Counted from the first letter of the stretch, positions 7,621 to 16,256 are shown. The stretch is 37,301 nucleotides of DNA from Holophagae bacterium (GCA_012516935.1 JAAYVZ010000208.1:1-37301); one strand, 5' to 3'. Program-made: numbers and translations. Notes: generated by a model from the letters alone, not told the origin.

Positions 7621-10600
7621 CTACGAGCTGCCGTCAAGGGCAGAGGCCACGAGCGCATCTTGCTCCGCCTGGTGGACGTGGGCGGAGCCGGTGGCCGGGC
7701 TACCCGAGGCCGGGCGGCTGACGAGCCGCACCGGTCGGCCGTCGGCGAGCGGCTCGAGGTGCGGCAGGACGAAGAACGCCGCCCCCATGTTGGCCGGTTC
7801 TTCCTGTACCCAGACGAGCTCCCGCACGGTGGGTAGGGCAGCCAGCGCGGCCGCAACCTCGGCGGTCGGAAACGGGGCGAGCTGCTCGACCCGCAGGAGG
7901 AACGGCCCGGCTGCCTGCTGCGCCCGGCCCTCGAGGAGGTCGTAGAACACCTTGCCGGCGCACAGCACCAGGCGGGTCGGCGCGGCCGGTGGGGCGGGGT
8001 CGGGCAGCAGAGTGCGGAAGGCGCCCGCGAGGTCGTGGGCTCGGCTCGTCGCGGCCGGCAGGCGCAGCAAGCTCTTGGGGGTCATGACCACGCACGGTAC
8101 CGCCGGCTCGCAACGCGCCTGGGCGCGTAGGAGGGGGTAGTGCTGGGCCGCCGTGGACGGCACGAGGACGCGCAAGTTGTCGCCGGCGCACAGCTGCAGG
8201 AAGCGCTCGAGGCGGGCCGAGGAGTGCTCCGGCCCCTGCCCTTCGAAGCCGTGTGGGAGCAGCAGTACGAGCGAGCTGCGCTGCCCCCACTTCTCGGTCG
8301 CTGCGGCCAGGAACTGGTCGATGATGATCTGGGCGCCGTTGGCGAAGTCGCCGAACTGCGCCTCCCACATCACCAGCGCTCGTGGTCGCTGCAGCGAGTA
8401 ACCGTACTCAAATCCCAGCACTGCGTACTCGGAAAGCAGCGAGTCATAGACCATGAACGCGGCGCCCGCCGGAGCGAGCTCGGCGAACGGCATCCACTCG
8501 CGCCCGGTGGCCTGGTCAACGAGCACGGCGTGGCGGTGCGAGAACGTGCCGCGCCGCGAGTCCTGCCCCGACAGCCGCACGGTGAACCCCTCGGCGAGCA
8601 GGGTTCCGAACGCCAGCGCTTCGGCTGCGCCCCAGTCCACGGCGTCGTGCGCGAGCATCCGACGCCGCTGCTCGAACAGCCGCACGAGCTTGGGGTGGGC
8701 CTGGAAATCGGCCGGCAGCGTGCACAGCCGGTCCATGACCACCTGCAGCTGCCCGGCTTCGATCTCGGGCGGCACCGGCAGCGGCGGCGCCGGCGGTGGC
8801 GGAGCAGTACGCACGTGTGCAGCCGGGGCGTGGCCGTGGTCGGTGGCCTCGAACGCCGCGTCGAGGCGGCGCTGGAAGTCGCCGAGCGCCGCCTCGGCCT
8901 CCTCGAGCGTGAGGTGGCCGCGGTTGACGAGGCGCTCGGTGTACAGCTTGCGCACCGAGCGGCGATCGCGGATGCGGGCGTACATCAAGGGCTGCGTGAA
9001 CGCCGGCTCGTCGCCCTCGTTGTGCCCCCACTTGCGGTAGCACTGGATATCGATCACCACGTCCTTGCGGAAGGCGTAGCGGAACGCCATGGCCAGCGTG
9101 GCCACCGCGAAGCACCCCTCCGGGTCCTCGCCGTTGACATGGAACACCGGCGCTTGCACCATCTTGGCCACGTCCGTGGCGTATACCGAAGAGCGGGCGT
9201 CGGCTGGCGTGGTGGTGAAGCCGATGCCGTTGTTGACCACCACGTGGACCGTACCGCCGGTGCGGTACCCTTGCAGGGCGCTCATGTTGAGCGTCTCGGC
9301 GACCACGCCTTGCCCGGCGAAAGCGGCGTCCCCGTGGACGAGGACCGGCACCACGCGGATGTGCGACGTGTCACCGATCTGGTCTTGGATCGCTCGCGCC
9401 ATCCCCTCGACGACCGGACTCGCGGCCTCGAGGTGAGAGGGGTTGCAGGCCAGCGTCACCCGCGCCTGCCGGCCGTCCGGGCCGGTGTAGCTGCCGACGG
9501 CGCCGAGGTGGTACTTGACGTCGCCGGTGCCCTCGCGGCTCTGAGGGTCGAGGTTGCCTTCGAACTCGCCGAAGATCCTCTCCATCGGTTTGCCGAGGAT
9601 GTTGGCGAGCACGTTGAGCCGACCGCGGTGGGCCATCCCCATGACGACCTCGGTCGCTCCCATCGTGATCGCCTCGCCGATCAGACGGTCCAGGACCGGG
9701 ATGAGCACTTCCCCGCCCTCGAGCGAGAAGCGTTTGTGGCCGACGTACTTGGTGTGCAGGAAGCGCTCGAACGCCTCAGCAGCGTTGAGGTCTTGAAGGA
9801 TCCGTTTCTTGTCCTCGCGGCCGACCAGCTTCCCCCACTCCACGCCCTCGACGCGCTGCTGGATCCAGGCCTTCTGGTCCGGTTCCTGGATATGCATGTA
9901 CTCGATGGCGATGGTGCCGCAGTACGCCTGGCGCAAAATGGCGATGATCTCGCGCAGCGGCAGTCGCCCCTCGCCGGCGAGGCCGCCGGTGGCGAACTCG
10001 CGGTCGAGGTCCCATACCGTGAGGCCATAGCGGCTCATCTCGAGCTCGGGATGAGTGGGCACCGCCGTGGCGAGCGGGTTGGTGTGCGCCAGCAGGTGGC
10101 CGCGCACCCGGTACATGTTGATGAGCTGCATGACCGCGACCTGCTTGTCGGCGAGCGCTGCGGCCCCATCCTCGCCGAGATAGGGGTTGCGGTCGTCGGA
10201 CAGCCGCAGCGGCTCGTGCGGGACCTCGAGCGAGGCGAAGACATCCTCGTAGAAGCGGTGCTCCCCGGCCAACAGCTCGGTCACCTCGCGCAGGTACGCA
10301 GCGCTGTCGGCACCCTGGATAACCCGGTGGTCGTACGTGCAGGTCAGCGTCATGACCTTGGAGAGCCCGAGCCTGGCGAGGGTGCGCTCGTCGGCGTGCT
10401 GGTACTCGGCCGGCCAGGCGATGGCGCCAGCGGCGAGGATGAAGCTCTGCCCGGACATCAGGCGAGCCAGCGAGTGGGTGGTGCCCATCATCCCGGGGTT
10501 GGTGAGGGACTGGGTCACGTCCTGGAAGTCCTCGGGTGTGAGCTGGCTGCGCTGAGCTTTGCGGACCACGTCGTTGACCGCTGCGAAAAAGCCCGCGAAC

Positions 10601-11187
10601 GACATCGCCTGGGCGTTTCTCACCGCCGGCACCACGAGGCCGCGCGAGCCGTCTCGGCGCTGCACGTCCACCGCCAGGCCGAGGTTCACGTACGGCAGCG
10701 TGCGCTTGTGCGGCCCGCCCGCAGCCTCGAGGTAGACGGTGCGCATCGCTGGGTGGTTGGCCAGCGCGCGCACCAAGGCGTAGGCGACGAGGTGAGTGAA
10801 GCTGACCTTGCCGCCGGTGTCCTCGGCCAGGTGCTGGTTGAGCAGCGCTCGGTTCTCCTCCATCAGCTTGACGGCCACCGTGCGCACCGAGGTGGCGGTG
10901 GGGACGGCGAGCGAGGCCTCCATGTTCTCAGCCAAGCGGCGGGCCGGGCCGACGAGCGGCACGGCATCGGGAGGCAGCGCGGTCTGCCTCGCGACCGGGG
11001 TGGAGGGAGCGGTTGGAGCGGACGCTGGCGCCGGTGCGCTGTGACCGGGAGCCGGGCGGTAGTCGGAGAAAAACTCCTGCCAACCGACGCCGACCTGGTC
11101 GGGGCGCTCCTGTAGCTCCCGGTACATCTCGTCGATGAGCCAGGTGTTGGGGCCAAACTGCTCGGGGGGGGTGAAAGGCTCGCTCAT
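7621..11187 (-). CDS. kgd: Fused 2-oxoglutarate dehydrogenase E2-E1 (multifunctional oxoglutarate decarboxylase)
   Basis: This 1188-residue enzyme carries the thiamine-diphosphate E1 step of 2-oxoglutarate oxidation plus an E2-type succinyltransferase core in one chain, at the centre of the TCA cycle. Residues 1-45 are the family N-terminal helix (FGPNTWLIDEMYRELQERP). A Pro/Ala linker follows, then at about 85-330 an E2 catalytic domain with DHRVIQGAD (active His near 286). From about 360 on is the E1 part, with LINMYRVRGHLLAHTNPL, MGMAHRGRLNVLANI and the ThDP/Mg segment HGDAAFAGQGVV. There is no lipoyl domain. This architecture is that of mycobacterial Kgd, usually near 1220 residues. The ATG at 11187 has no ribosome site but lies 6 bases after TACCAT, so the mRNA may be leaderless. 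No E3 or separate E2 gene is in the window. Confidence 0.96.
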   Translation of the reverse strand: MSEPFTPPEQFGPNTWLIDEMYRELQERPDQVGVGWQEFFSDYRPAPGHSAPAPASAPTAPSTPVARQTALPPDAVPLVGPARRLAENMEASLAVPTATSVRTVAVKLMEENRALLNQHLAEDTGGKVSFTHLVAYALVRALANHPAMRTVYLEAAGGPHKRTLPYVNLGLAVDVQRRDGSRGLVVPAVRNAQAMSFAGFFAAVNDVVRKAQRSQLTPEDFQDVTQSLTNPGMMGTTHSLARLMSGQSFILAAGAIAWPAEYQHADERTLARLGLSKVMTLTCTYDHRVIQGADSAAYLREVTELLAGEHRFYEDVFASLEVPHEPLRLSDDRNPYLGEDGAAALADKQVAVMQLINMYRVRGHLLAHTNPLATAVPTHPELEMSRYGLTVWDLDREFATGGLAGEGRLPLREIIAILRQAYCGTIAIEYMHIQEPDQKAWIQQRVEGVEWGKLVGREDKKRILQDLNAAEAFERFLHTKYVGHKRFSLEGGEVLIPVLDRLIGEAITMGATEVVMGMAHRGRLNVLANILGKPMERIFGEFEGNLDPQSREGTGDVKYHLGAVGSYTGPDGRQARVTLACNPSHLEAASPVVEGMARAIQDQIGDTSHIRVVPVLVHGDAAFAGQGVVAETLNMSALQGYRTGGTVHVVVNNGIGFTTTPADARSSVYATDVAKMVQAPVFHVNGEDPEGCFAVATLAMAFRYAFRKDVVIDIQCYRKWGHNEGDEPAFTQPLMYARIRDRRSVRKLYTERLVNRGHLTLEEAEAALGDFQRRLDAAFEATDHGHAPAAHVRTAPPPPAPPLPVPPEIEAGQLQVVMDRLCTLPADFQAHPKLVRLFEQRRRMLAHDAVDWGAAEALAFGTLLAEGFTVRLSGQDSRRGTFSHRHAVLVDQATGREWMPFAELAPAGAAFMVYDSLLSEYAVLGFEYGYSLQRPRALVMWEAQFGDFANGAQIIIDQFLAAATEKWGQRSSLVLLLPHGFEGQGPEHSSARLERFLQLCAGDNLRVLVPSTAAQHYPLLRAQARCEPAVPCVVMTPKSLLRLPAATSRAHDLAGAFRTLLPDPAPPAAPTRLVLCAGKVFYDLLEGRAQQAAGPFLLRVEQLAPFPTAEVAAALAALPTVRELVWVQEEPANMGAAFFVLPHLEPLADGRPVRLVSRPASGSPATGSAHVHQAEQDALVASALDGSS

Positions 11188-11193
11188 GATCGT

Positions 11194-11199
11194 ATGGTA
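11194..11199 (-). promoter_or_regulatory. Candidate -10 box of kgd, leaderless arrangement
   Basis: TACCAT on the minus strand is followed by exactly 6 bases and then the kgd ATG. Transcription would start at or within a base or two of the start codon. There is no Shine-Dalgarno sequence at usable spacing. Confidence 0.45.
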
Positions 11200-11332
11200 C
11201 CTGCCTGGACCGCCATCACCCAGTCGGGGGACGGGCGACAAACCTGGCAACCCATCCGGCGCCCCTGACCTTCCCGCGGCGGCCAGGTTCGGCGACGAAA
11301 GCTCCCGGCCGGAGGCATCGCGCTGTGCACGG

Positions 11333-11338
11333 TAGAAT
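11333..11338 (+). promoter_or_regulatory. Candidate -10 box of the DUF504/ATPase/RNase III operon
   Basis: TAGAAT is followed by 8 bases and then the GTG at 11347. No clear -35 hexamer is present. It lies in the 159-base divergent region shared with kgd. Confidence 0.4.
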
Positions 11339-11346
11339 CCCTTCCG

Positions 11347-11541
11347 GTGAGTGAGCATTCGTTGGTGTGTCCGGCAGGCGACAGGCTCGTCGAGCTTGGA
11401 CGTCTGCGTCGCTTCCCGGTTGGAGGTCGGCACCGGCTGGCGCTGGTCGGGTGGAGCCTCACCGCGACGGAAGCGGTGGTTGGCTCGATCGCCCCCGCCG
11501 CCGGGCAGCGGGAACTCCCGCTGCGCGTGGTGGGGGGCTGA
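11347..11541 (+). CDS. Small hypothetical protein, first ORF of the RNase III operon
   Basis: This is a 64-residue open frame from a GTG placed 8 bases after a TAGAAT box, ending 4 bases before the start of the DUF504 gene. Third codon positions are mostly G or C, as in neighbouring genes, and the overlapping frames give Arg-rich, unlikely proteins. The predicted product (SEHSLVCPAGDRLVELGRLR...) has no motif I recognise, no signal peptide and no membrane span. It could be a real small partner of the downstream RNA genes or merely a translated leader that feeds ribosomes into the DUF504 start. I lean slightly towards a real gene, with low certainty. Confidence 0.42.
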   Translation: MSEHSLVCPAGDRLVELGRLRRFPVGGRHRLALVGWSLTATEAVVGSIAPAAGQRELPLRVVGG

Positions 11542-11545
11542 GGCG

Positions 11546-11806
11546 GTGACCGTTCGGGAGCTCCTCAACCGCTTGCGGTGGGATCCCACAGCGGTGCGGG
11601 TCGGGGTGACGATCGAGCTGCGGGTGCGGAAACAAGGGCGTGAGACGACGCAACAGCTGCCGTTCGAGCTCGTGCAGGAGATACTCCCGGCGGGGGTCGT
11701 TTCGCAGGACGGTACGTTCCTGCCGTACCATCGGATAGTTGCGGTGCGGCGCGGTCGCGAGGTGCTGTGGCCGGCGCCAGCAAGGAGTGAGCATGGGCAA
11801 ACGTGA
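11546..11806 (+). CDS. DUF504 / MJ1316-type RNA-end-binding protein
   Basis: This 86-residue protein begins VTVRELLNRLRWDP and ends with DGTFLPYHRIVAVRRGREVLW. These two blocks are the hallmarks of the DUF504 (UPF0248, MJ1316) family: an N-terminal LNR-[IL]-[KR]-WD helix and a C-terminal IP-[FY]-HR-[IV]-strand ending in a VW. The family is commonest in archaea and is proposed to recognise RNA ends carrying cyclic phosphates, because the same domain is found attached to RNA ligase and repair enzymes; the biochemical role is not settled. The GTG at 11546 was chosen to match the family start. The last 14 bases overlap the ATPase gene, so the two are translationally linked. The assignment is by eye and no alignment was possible. 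Confidence 0.78.
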   Translation: MTVRELLNRLRWDPTAVRVGVTIELRVRKQGRETTQQLPFELVQEILPAGVVSQDGTFLPYHRIVAVRRGREVLWPAPARSEHGQT

Positions 11807-14090
11807 GCTTCTGATCGGGGGCACGGTGGCGGCTGGCGCCGCCGAGCCGGTGCGGCTGAGCGCCGACGTGCTCACCACGCACGGGGTGATCCTCGGCATG
11901 ACGGGTTCGGGCAAGACGGGTCTGGCGGTCGTGATGCTGGAGGAGCTCGCACGGCAGCGGGTGCCGCTTCTCATTTGCGACCTCAAGGGCGACCTCACCA
12001 ACCTGCTGTTGACGTTTCCGGGTCTGGCACCGGCCGACTTCGTGCCCTACCTGCCGGTGAGCACGCCGCCGGCGGAGCGACAGGCGGCGGCCGAGGCGGT
12101 CGCCGGGCGCTGGCAGCAGGGGCTCGCGCAATGGGGGTTGGGGTCGGCCGAGATCGCCGAGCTGCGCCAGGCGGTGCGCTGGCAGCTCCTCACCCCGGGC
12201 TCCGGGGTAGCGCCGGTGAACCTCCTGCCGGCGCTCGCTCCACCCGAGGGCTACGACCCCGACCTCGACCCCGACGGGGCGCGGAGCCGTCTCGACGGTA
12301 CCGCCGCCGGCTTGCTGGCGCTCGTGGACCGCGGCGGCGACCCGCTTTCGGACCGTGACCACGTGCTGCTCGCGACGCTGCTCGATGCCGCCTGGCGGCA
12401 GGGTCAGGCGCTCAACCTGGCCGAGCTCATCCGGCAGATCGCTTCCCCTCCCGTGAGCCAGTTCGGGGTGCTCGACGCCGAGACGTTCTACCCGAGCAGG
12501 GAGCGCCAGGGTTTGGTGGTGGCGTTCAACACCGTGTTGGCGAGCCCGGCGTTTGCGGTCTGGACGCGTGGTGTGCCGCTGTCGATGGAGGAGATGGCTG
12601 GGTCGCCCGAGACGCCATGTGCGACGATTCTCTACCTTGCCCATCTCGCCGATCGCGAGCGGCTCTCGTTCCTCACCTTGTTGTTCTCGACGCTGCTATC
12701 GTGGGTGCGCTCCCAGCCCGGGAGCGAGAGCCTGCGGGTGCTGCTGTACCTCGACGAGGTACAAGGGATCCTGCCGCCCTCCGCCATGCCGCCGACCAAA
12801 CCGCCGCTGCTGACGCTACTCAAGCAGGGGCGGGCGTTCGGGGCCGGCGTGCTGCTCGCGACCCAGAACCCGGTGGACCTGGACTACAAGGCGCTCGGCA
12901 ACGCCGGCCTCAAGCTGCTCGGCCGCCTCGACACCGAAAACGATCGTCGGCGCGCCCTCGAGGGGCTGGATCTCGCCGGTGGTGCCCCGGAGAAGGCAGT
13001 AGCCAGCCTCCAGCCGCGCCAGTTCCTGCTCGCCGGTGCGCGCGCCGGCACCCCACAGGTCATCACCTCACGTTGGGCGATGTCGTACCTGCGCGGTCCC
13101 CTCACCTTGACGGAGGTGAAGCCGCTGATCGCCGGGCTCGCCATGCCAGCGGTGACGGCTGCAGCCGTCCCGGCCGTCCCCGCCGCGATCGACCTTCCGG
13201 ACGTCGAGGAGCTGTACGCCGCCGGACCGAACCTGCACCCGGCGGTGCTCGTGGAGGGGCGGGCCGTCTTCCGCAAGGCCGCACCGGCCGTGCAGCGCGA
13301 GGTGGTGGCGAGCTGGGTGGCGCCACTCGCTGAGCGCCGGATCGTCTGGGAGCGCCTCGCGGTTGCCGATCTGCCGCCGCTTGGAACCCGGCCGCCGGAG
13401 GGCTCGAGCTTGGGCGAGCTGCCTTCCAACGCCGGGGTGCTCATCAAGGGAGCGGCGCGAGAGTTCGTGCGCGAGCTCGCGGCCCACCCAGCCGAGGCGC
13501 TGTGGCACCGGCAGCTCAAGCTGGTGCAGGACGAGCACGAGGACGATGAGGGGTTCCGCGCCCGTTGTTTGGAGGCCGCGCGTGCCACCATGGACACCAA
13601 GACCGAGCAGCTCCGCGAGCGCTACGAGGACAAGCTGCGGCGCATCGACGACAAGCTGGTCCGCGAGCAAATGGAGCTGTCGCGCGGCCAGCAAGACCTG
13701 GCGGCGCGCCAGCGGCAGCAGCAGCTCACGGTCGCGGCTGGCGTCGGTGACACCCTGCTCTCGGGGCTCGGGGCGCTGCTCGGTGGCCGACGGACGGGGA
13801 TCTCCAGTGCCGTGCGCAAAGGCGCATCCACCGCGCGACAGGCGAGCGAGAAGCAGCGCATGACCGACCGGGCACGGGTCCAAGTCGCGAAGTCGGAGCA
13901 GGAGATCGCCGAGCTGCAGGGGGAGCGACAGCGCTTGCTCGACAAGCTGCAGCAGGAGATTGCAGCGCTGCAGTCCGAGGTGGAGCGTCTCGCCGCAGCG
14001 GTGGAGCGGGTACCGCTGGTGGCGGCGGCACGCGAGATCACGGTGCGGCGCGTGGCGCTCGTGTGGTTGCCTCCGGACACGGCGCGATGA
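11793..14090 (+). CDS. HerA/DUF87-like P-loop ATPase with C-terminal coiled coil
   Basis: The 765-residue protein has Walker A GMTGSGKT (residues 35-42), followed by LLICDLKGDLTNLL, and Walker B LLYLDE with Asp321-Glu322. A sensor-like segment follows (LLATQNPVDLDYKALGN), in the style of HerA/FtsK/VirB4 motor ATPases. A long coiled coil of Glu/Gln/Arg-rich heptads runs from about residue 605 to 650 and again from 690 to 745, separated by a small Gly/Ala-rich hydrophobic segment (DTLLSGLGALLGG). HerA-type ATPases are usually hexameric nucleic-acid translocases. The ATG at 11793 has an AAGGAG site and lies inside the end of the DUF504 gene. Its stop overlaps the RNase III start (ATGA). The context points to an RNA role, but the substrate is unknown. 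Confidence 0.82.
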   Translation: MGKRELLIGGTVAAGAAEPVRLSADVLTTHGVILGMTGSGKTGLAVVMLEELARQRVPLLICDLKGDLTNLLLTFPGLAPADFVPYLPVSTPPAERQAAAEAVAGRWQQGLAQWGLGSAEIAELRQAVRWQLLTPGSGVAPVNLLPALAPPEGYDPDLDPDGARSRLDGTAAGLLALVDRGGDPLSDRDHVLLATLLDAAWRQGQALNLAELIRQIASPPVSQFGVLDAETFYPSRERQGLVVAFNTVLASPAFAVWTRGVPLSMEEMAGSPETPCATILYLAHLADRERLSFLTLLFSTLLSWVRSQPGSESLRVLLYLDEVQGILPPSAMPPTKPPLLTLLKQGRAFGAGVLLATQNPVDLDYKALGNAGLKLLGRLDTENDRRRALEGLDLAGGAPEKAVASLQPRQFLLAGARAGTPQVITSRWAMSYLRGPLTLTEVKPLIAGLAMPAVTAAAVPAVPAAIDLPDVEELYAAGPNLHPAVLVEGRAVFRKAAPAVQREVVASWVAPLAERRIVWERLAVADLPPLGTRPPEGSSLGELPSNAGVLIKGAAREFVRELAAHPAEALWHRQLKLVQDEHEDDEGFRARCLEAARATMDTKTEQLRERYEDKLRRIDDKLVREQMELSRGQQDLAARQRQQQLTVAAGVGDTLLSGLGALLGGRRTGISSAVRKGASTARQASEKQRMTDRARVQVAKSEQEIAELQGERQRLLDKLQQEIAALQSEVERLAAAVERVPLVAAAREITVRRVALVWLPPDTAR

Positions 14091-14806
14091 GCGGGCGCGA
14101 GGACGCCCTCGACGCCTTCGAGGCGGCGCTCGGCTTCCGCTTCAAAGACCGCTCCCTGCTCGATCTCGCACTGCGCCACCGCTCGGCGGCGCACGAGCAG
14201 ATGATGGGCTCCAACGAACGGCTCGAGTTTCTGGGCGACGCCGCGCTCTCGCACGCCGTCGCGGCGTTGCTGTATGCGCGCTGGCCGGCTGCCAGCGAGG
14301 GCCAGCTCACGCGAGCGCGCTCGGCGGTCGTGCGCGAGGTGACGCTGGCGGCGGTCGCCCGCGAGCTGGGTATCGCCGACGTCCTCGACCTGGGCAGTGG
14401 CTTGCGGGGCGAGGCTCCCAGCCCGTCGTTGCTGGCCGACACACTGGAAGCCGTGCTCGGTGCGGTGCTGCTCGATGGGGGTTGGCGGGTGGTGCAACGT
14501 TTGGTGCGCAGGCTGCTTGGCCCGGTGCTCGCCGACCTCGATCCCGATGGTCTTGGTCGCTCCGAGCCGAAGTCGGAGCTGCAGGAGCACGCCCAGCGGC
14601 ACGGCTGGCCGCTACCGACCTACCGCGAGGTGGAGCTGCGCGGTCCGGCGCACGCCCGGACCTACGTCTACGAGGTGGAGCTGCACGGCCGGGTGCTGGG
14701 CCGCGGCGAGGGCAGCTCCAAGCGCAGCGCCCAACACGCTGCGGCGTTGGATGCACTCGCGTCGCTACCGAGAGGAGAGGGGATAGGAAACGACGGGGCG
14801 GGGTGA
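14087..14806 (+). CDS. rnc: Ribonuclease III
   Basis: This 239-residue enzyme cleaves double-stranded RNA in rRNA and mRNA maturation. The signature NERLEFLGDAALSHAV is present with metal ligands Glu47 and Asp51. The second metal pair is Asp118 and Glu121 in SLLADTLEAVLGAVLLDGG. Residues about 165-235 form a double-stranded-RNA-binding domain (PKSELQEHAQRHGWPLP, then the KRSAQHAA helix). Length and domain order are standard. The ATG at 14087 overlaps the ATPase stop by 4 bases. In many bacteria rnc sits with era, acpP or lepB; here it ends an operon with DUF504 and a HerA-like ATPase, which is unusual. The call is firm. Confidence 0.97.
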   Translation: MSGREDALDAFEAALGFRFKDRSLLDLALRHRSAAHEQMMGSNERLEFLGDAALSHAVAALLYARWPAASEGQLTRARSAVVREVTLAAVARELGIADVLDLGSGLRGEAPSPSLLADTLEAVLGAVLLDGGWRVVQRLVRRLLGPVLADLDPDGLGRSEPKSELQEHAQRHGWPLPTYREVELRGPAHARTYVYEVELHGRVLGRGEGSSKRSAQHAAALDALASLPRGEGIGNDGAG

Positions 14807-14820
14807 CCGAAGGCCAGGAG

Positions 14821-14838
14821 CGGCCGGCCTTTCGGCCG
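14821..14838. terminator. Stem-loop between converging rnc and DUF4388 genes
   Basis: CGGCCG, GCCTTT, CGGCCG forms a GC-rich hairpin 14 bases after the rnc stop, between two converging genes. It lacks a T-run, so it may slow or protect 3' ends rather than terminate on its own. Confidence 0.35.
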
Positions 14839-14912
14839 ACGGAGGTACTGCGGAGGGAGCGGGTCCGAGGCGGCGTCGATGCTCGGGTTCGGAGCCGAGC
14901 AACGGCGAGGTG

Positions 14913-16256
14913 CTAGCCCGCTGCCGCTACGGCGGCATGGGCCTCGGCGAGCGCGGCCTTGATTGCCGGTGTCTGGCGGCGGGCGGCGCTTTGTAGAAGG
15001 TGCGAGAAGCCAGGCAGTGCCCCGGCGGCATGCTCGATGAGGTAGCTGAGCTGGACGGCGGGGTGCCCGGGAGGCGAGGCGGTGATGGCGGCCATGATGG
15101 CGTCGGGGAGGCCGGCGGCAATGCCGGCGGCGATGCCGACCCGTGGCAGGAGATGGTGGAGGGCACACCGCTGCATCGCTGGGCTCGCCAGAGGGCTCGC
15201 GGTGAGGGCGGTCACGACCAGCTCGAGCAGCACCACCGGCAGCGCCGCCACCGAGTCGGCGATGTCCTCTGAGAGGCCGAGTCGGTTGGCGATCGGACGA
15301 GCAGCGGCGGCGCGCCGCCGGACCAGCCGGCTCAGCGTCTCCTCCGCCTCCTCGGGCACGGCCCGCTGCCAGCGTGGGCTCTCGATGATGAGGCTAGCGA
15401 TGTACGGGGCGTCTTCCCCGGCGATAGCCCATGCCTCGCGAGGGCCGGTGGCGCGCGGGTAGCCCGGGGCGTCGACGCAGTTGACGATGCACAGCAGGTC
15501 CCACACCAGGCTGGGCGAATCGGTTGCCTCGACCGGCTGACCGGCGTCGAGGCGGGCACGGGCCCGAGCAATGTCCAAGGGGCCGACCGGTAGTAGCGGC
15601 GGCCCCTGTGAGATCCACCGTTCGAACAACGTACCGACCTTGAGAAACACCTGATATGCTTCGGCGAATCGCGGCGCTTCGATATGCTCTCCCTCGAGCT
15701 CCTCGAGGATCGTCCAGAACAACCCCTCGAGCGTTTTGCTGTCGAGGCTGACCGCGCTCACCGGCTTGCTCGGGTCGACGGGCGGCAGCGTGTCGACCTG
15801 GTAGGCCGCCTGCATGATGAGGTTCGAGCAGTCGAGCTGAAGGTCCACCGGCATGTCGCGCGGGATCGGCCAATCGGGCTTGAAGGTGAAGAGCACGCCC
15901 TCTTCCTGCAAGATGCGGCTGGCGAGCGTGGCGGCGAGGCTGCGCCCGGCCTCGACCAAGACACTGACTGGAACGTCGCCCTGCTCGATCAGGACCGAGG
16001 TCAGGAGCTTGTTTTTGGTCTGCGAGACGGCGAGCGCGCGCAAGAGCACGTCGTGTGACGCCGCTTGCTGCCGCAGCAGCCACGAGGCGAGCCGCTCGCT
16101 GGCCTGGGAGGACGACACGAACGCGATCTTGCCGCGCTTGACGTCGAGCGATCGCGTCGTGGGTCCGGCGGACAAGAGCAACCGCCCGGTGGCTCGGGTC
16201 AGGCGCAGCCACTCGAGCAGGTCACCGATGTGCAGGCGATCGAGGGTGCCCGACAT
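14913..16256 (-). CDS. DUF4388 (PATAN-type) domain protein
   Basis: The 447-residue soluble protein begins MSGTLDRLHIGDLLEWLRLTR and continues with GRLLLS and VKRGKIAFVSSS, which is the DUF4388 domain (residues 1-105). This domain is common in Deltaproteobacteria, Acidobacteria and relatives, often near two-component or motility regulators, and is thought to act in signalling. The rest (about 180-447) is largely helical and has no motif I can name; its last 100 residues are Ala-rich repeats that look HEAT-like. No partner regulator is adjacent. The ATG at 16256 fits the family start, but an in-frame GTG at 16265 lies 6 bases after CATACT and could be the start of a leaderless mRNA, adding VHE. 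It diverges from the nucleotidase gene at 16406. Confidence 0.8.
   Translation of the reverse strand: MSGTLDRLHIGDLLEWLRLTRATGRLLLSAGPTTRSLDVKRGKIAFVSSSQASERLASWLLRQQAASHDVLLRALAVSQTKNKLLTSVLIEQGDVPVSVLVEAGRSLAATLASRILQEEGVLFTFKPDWPIPRDMPVDLQLDCSNLIMQAAYQVDTLPPVDPSKPVSAVSLDSKTLEGLFWTILEELEGEHIEAPRFAEAYQVFLKVGTLFERWISQGPPLLPVGPLDIARARARLDAGQPVEATDSPSLVWDLLCIVNCVDAPGYPRATGPREAWAIAGEDAPYIASLIIESPRWQRAVPEEAEETLSRLVRRRAAAARPIANRLGLSEDIADSVAALPVVLLELVVTALTASPLASPAMQRCALHHLLPRVGIAAGIAAGLPDAIMAAITASPPGHPAVQLSYLIEHAAGALPGFSHLLQSAARRQTPAIKAALAEAHAAVAAAG

Noticed and set aside
8140-11115. 991-codon plus-strand open frame opposite kgd
   Set aside because: It is the antisense shadow of a firmly identified gene; high GC leaves the complementary frame without stops, and its product is His/Arg/Val-rich with no domain.
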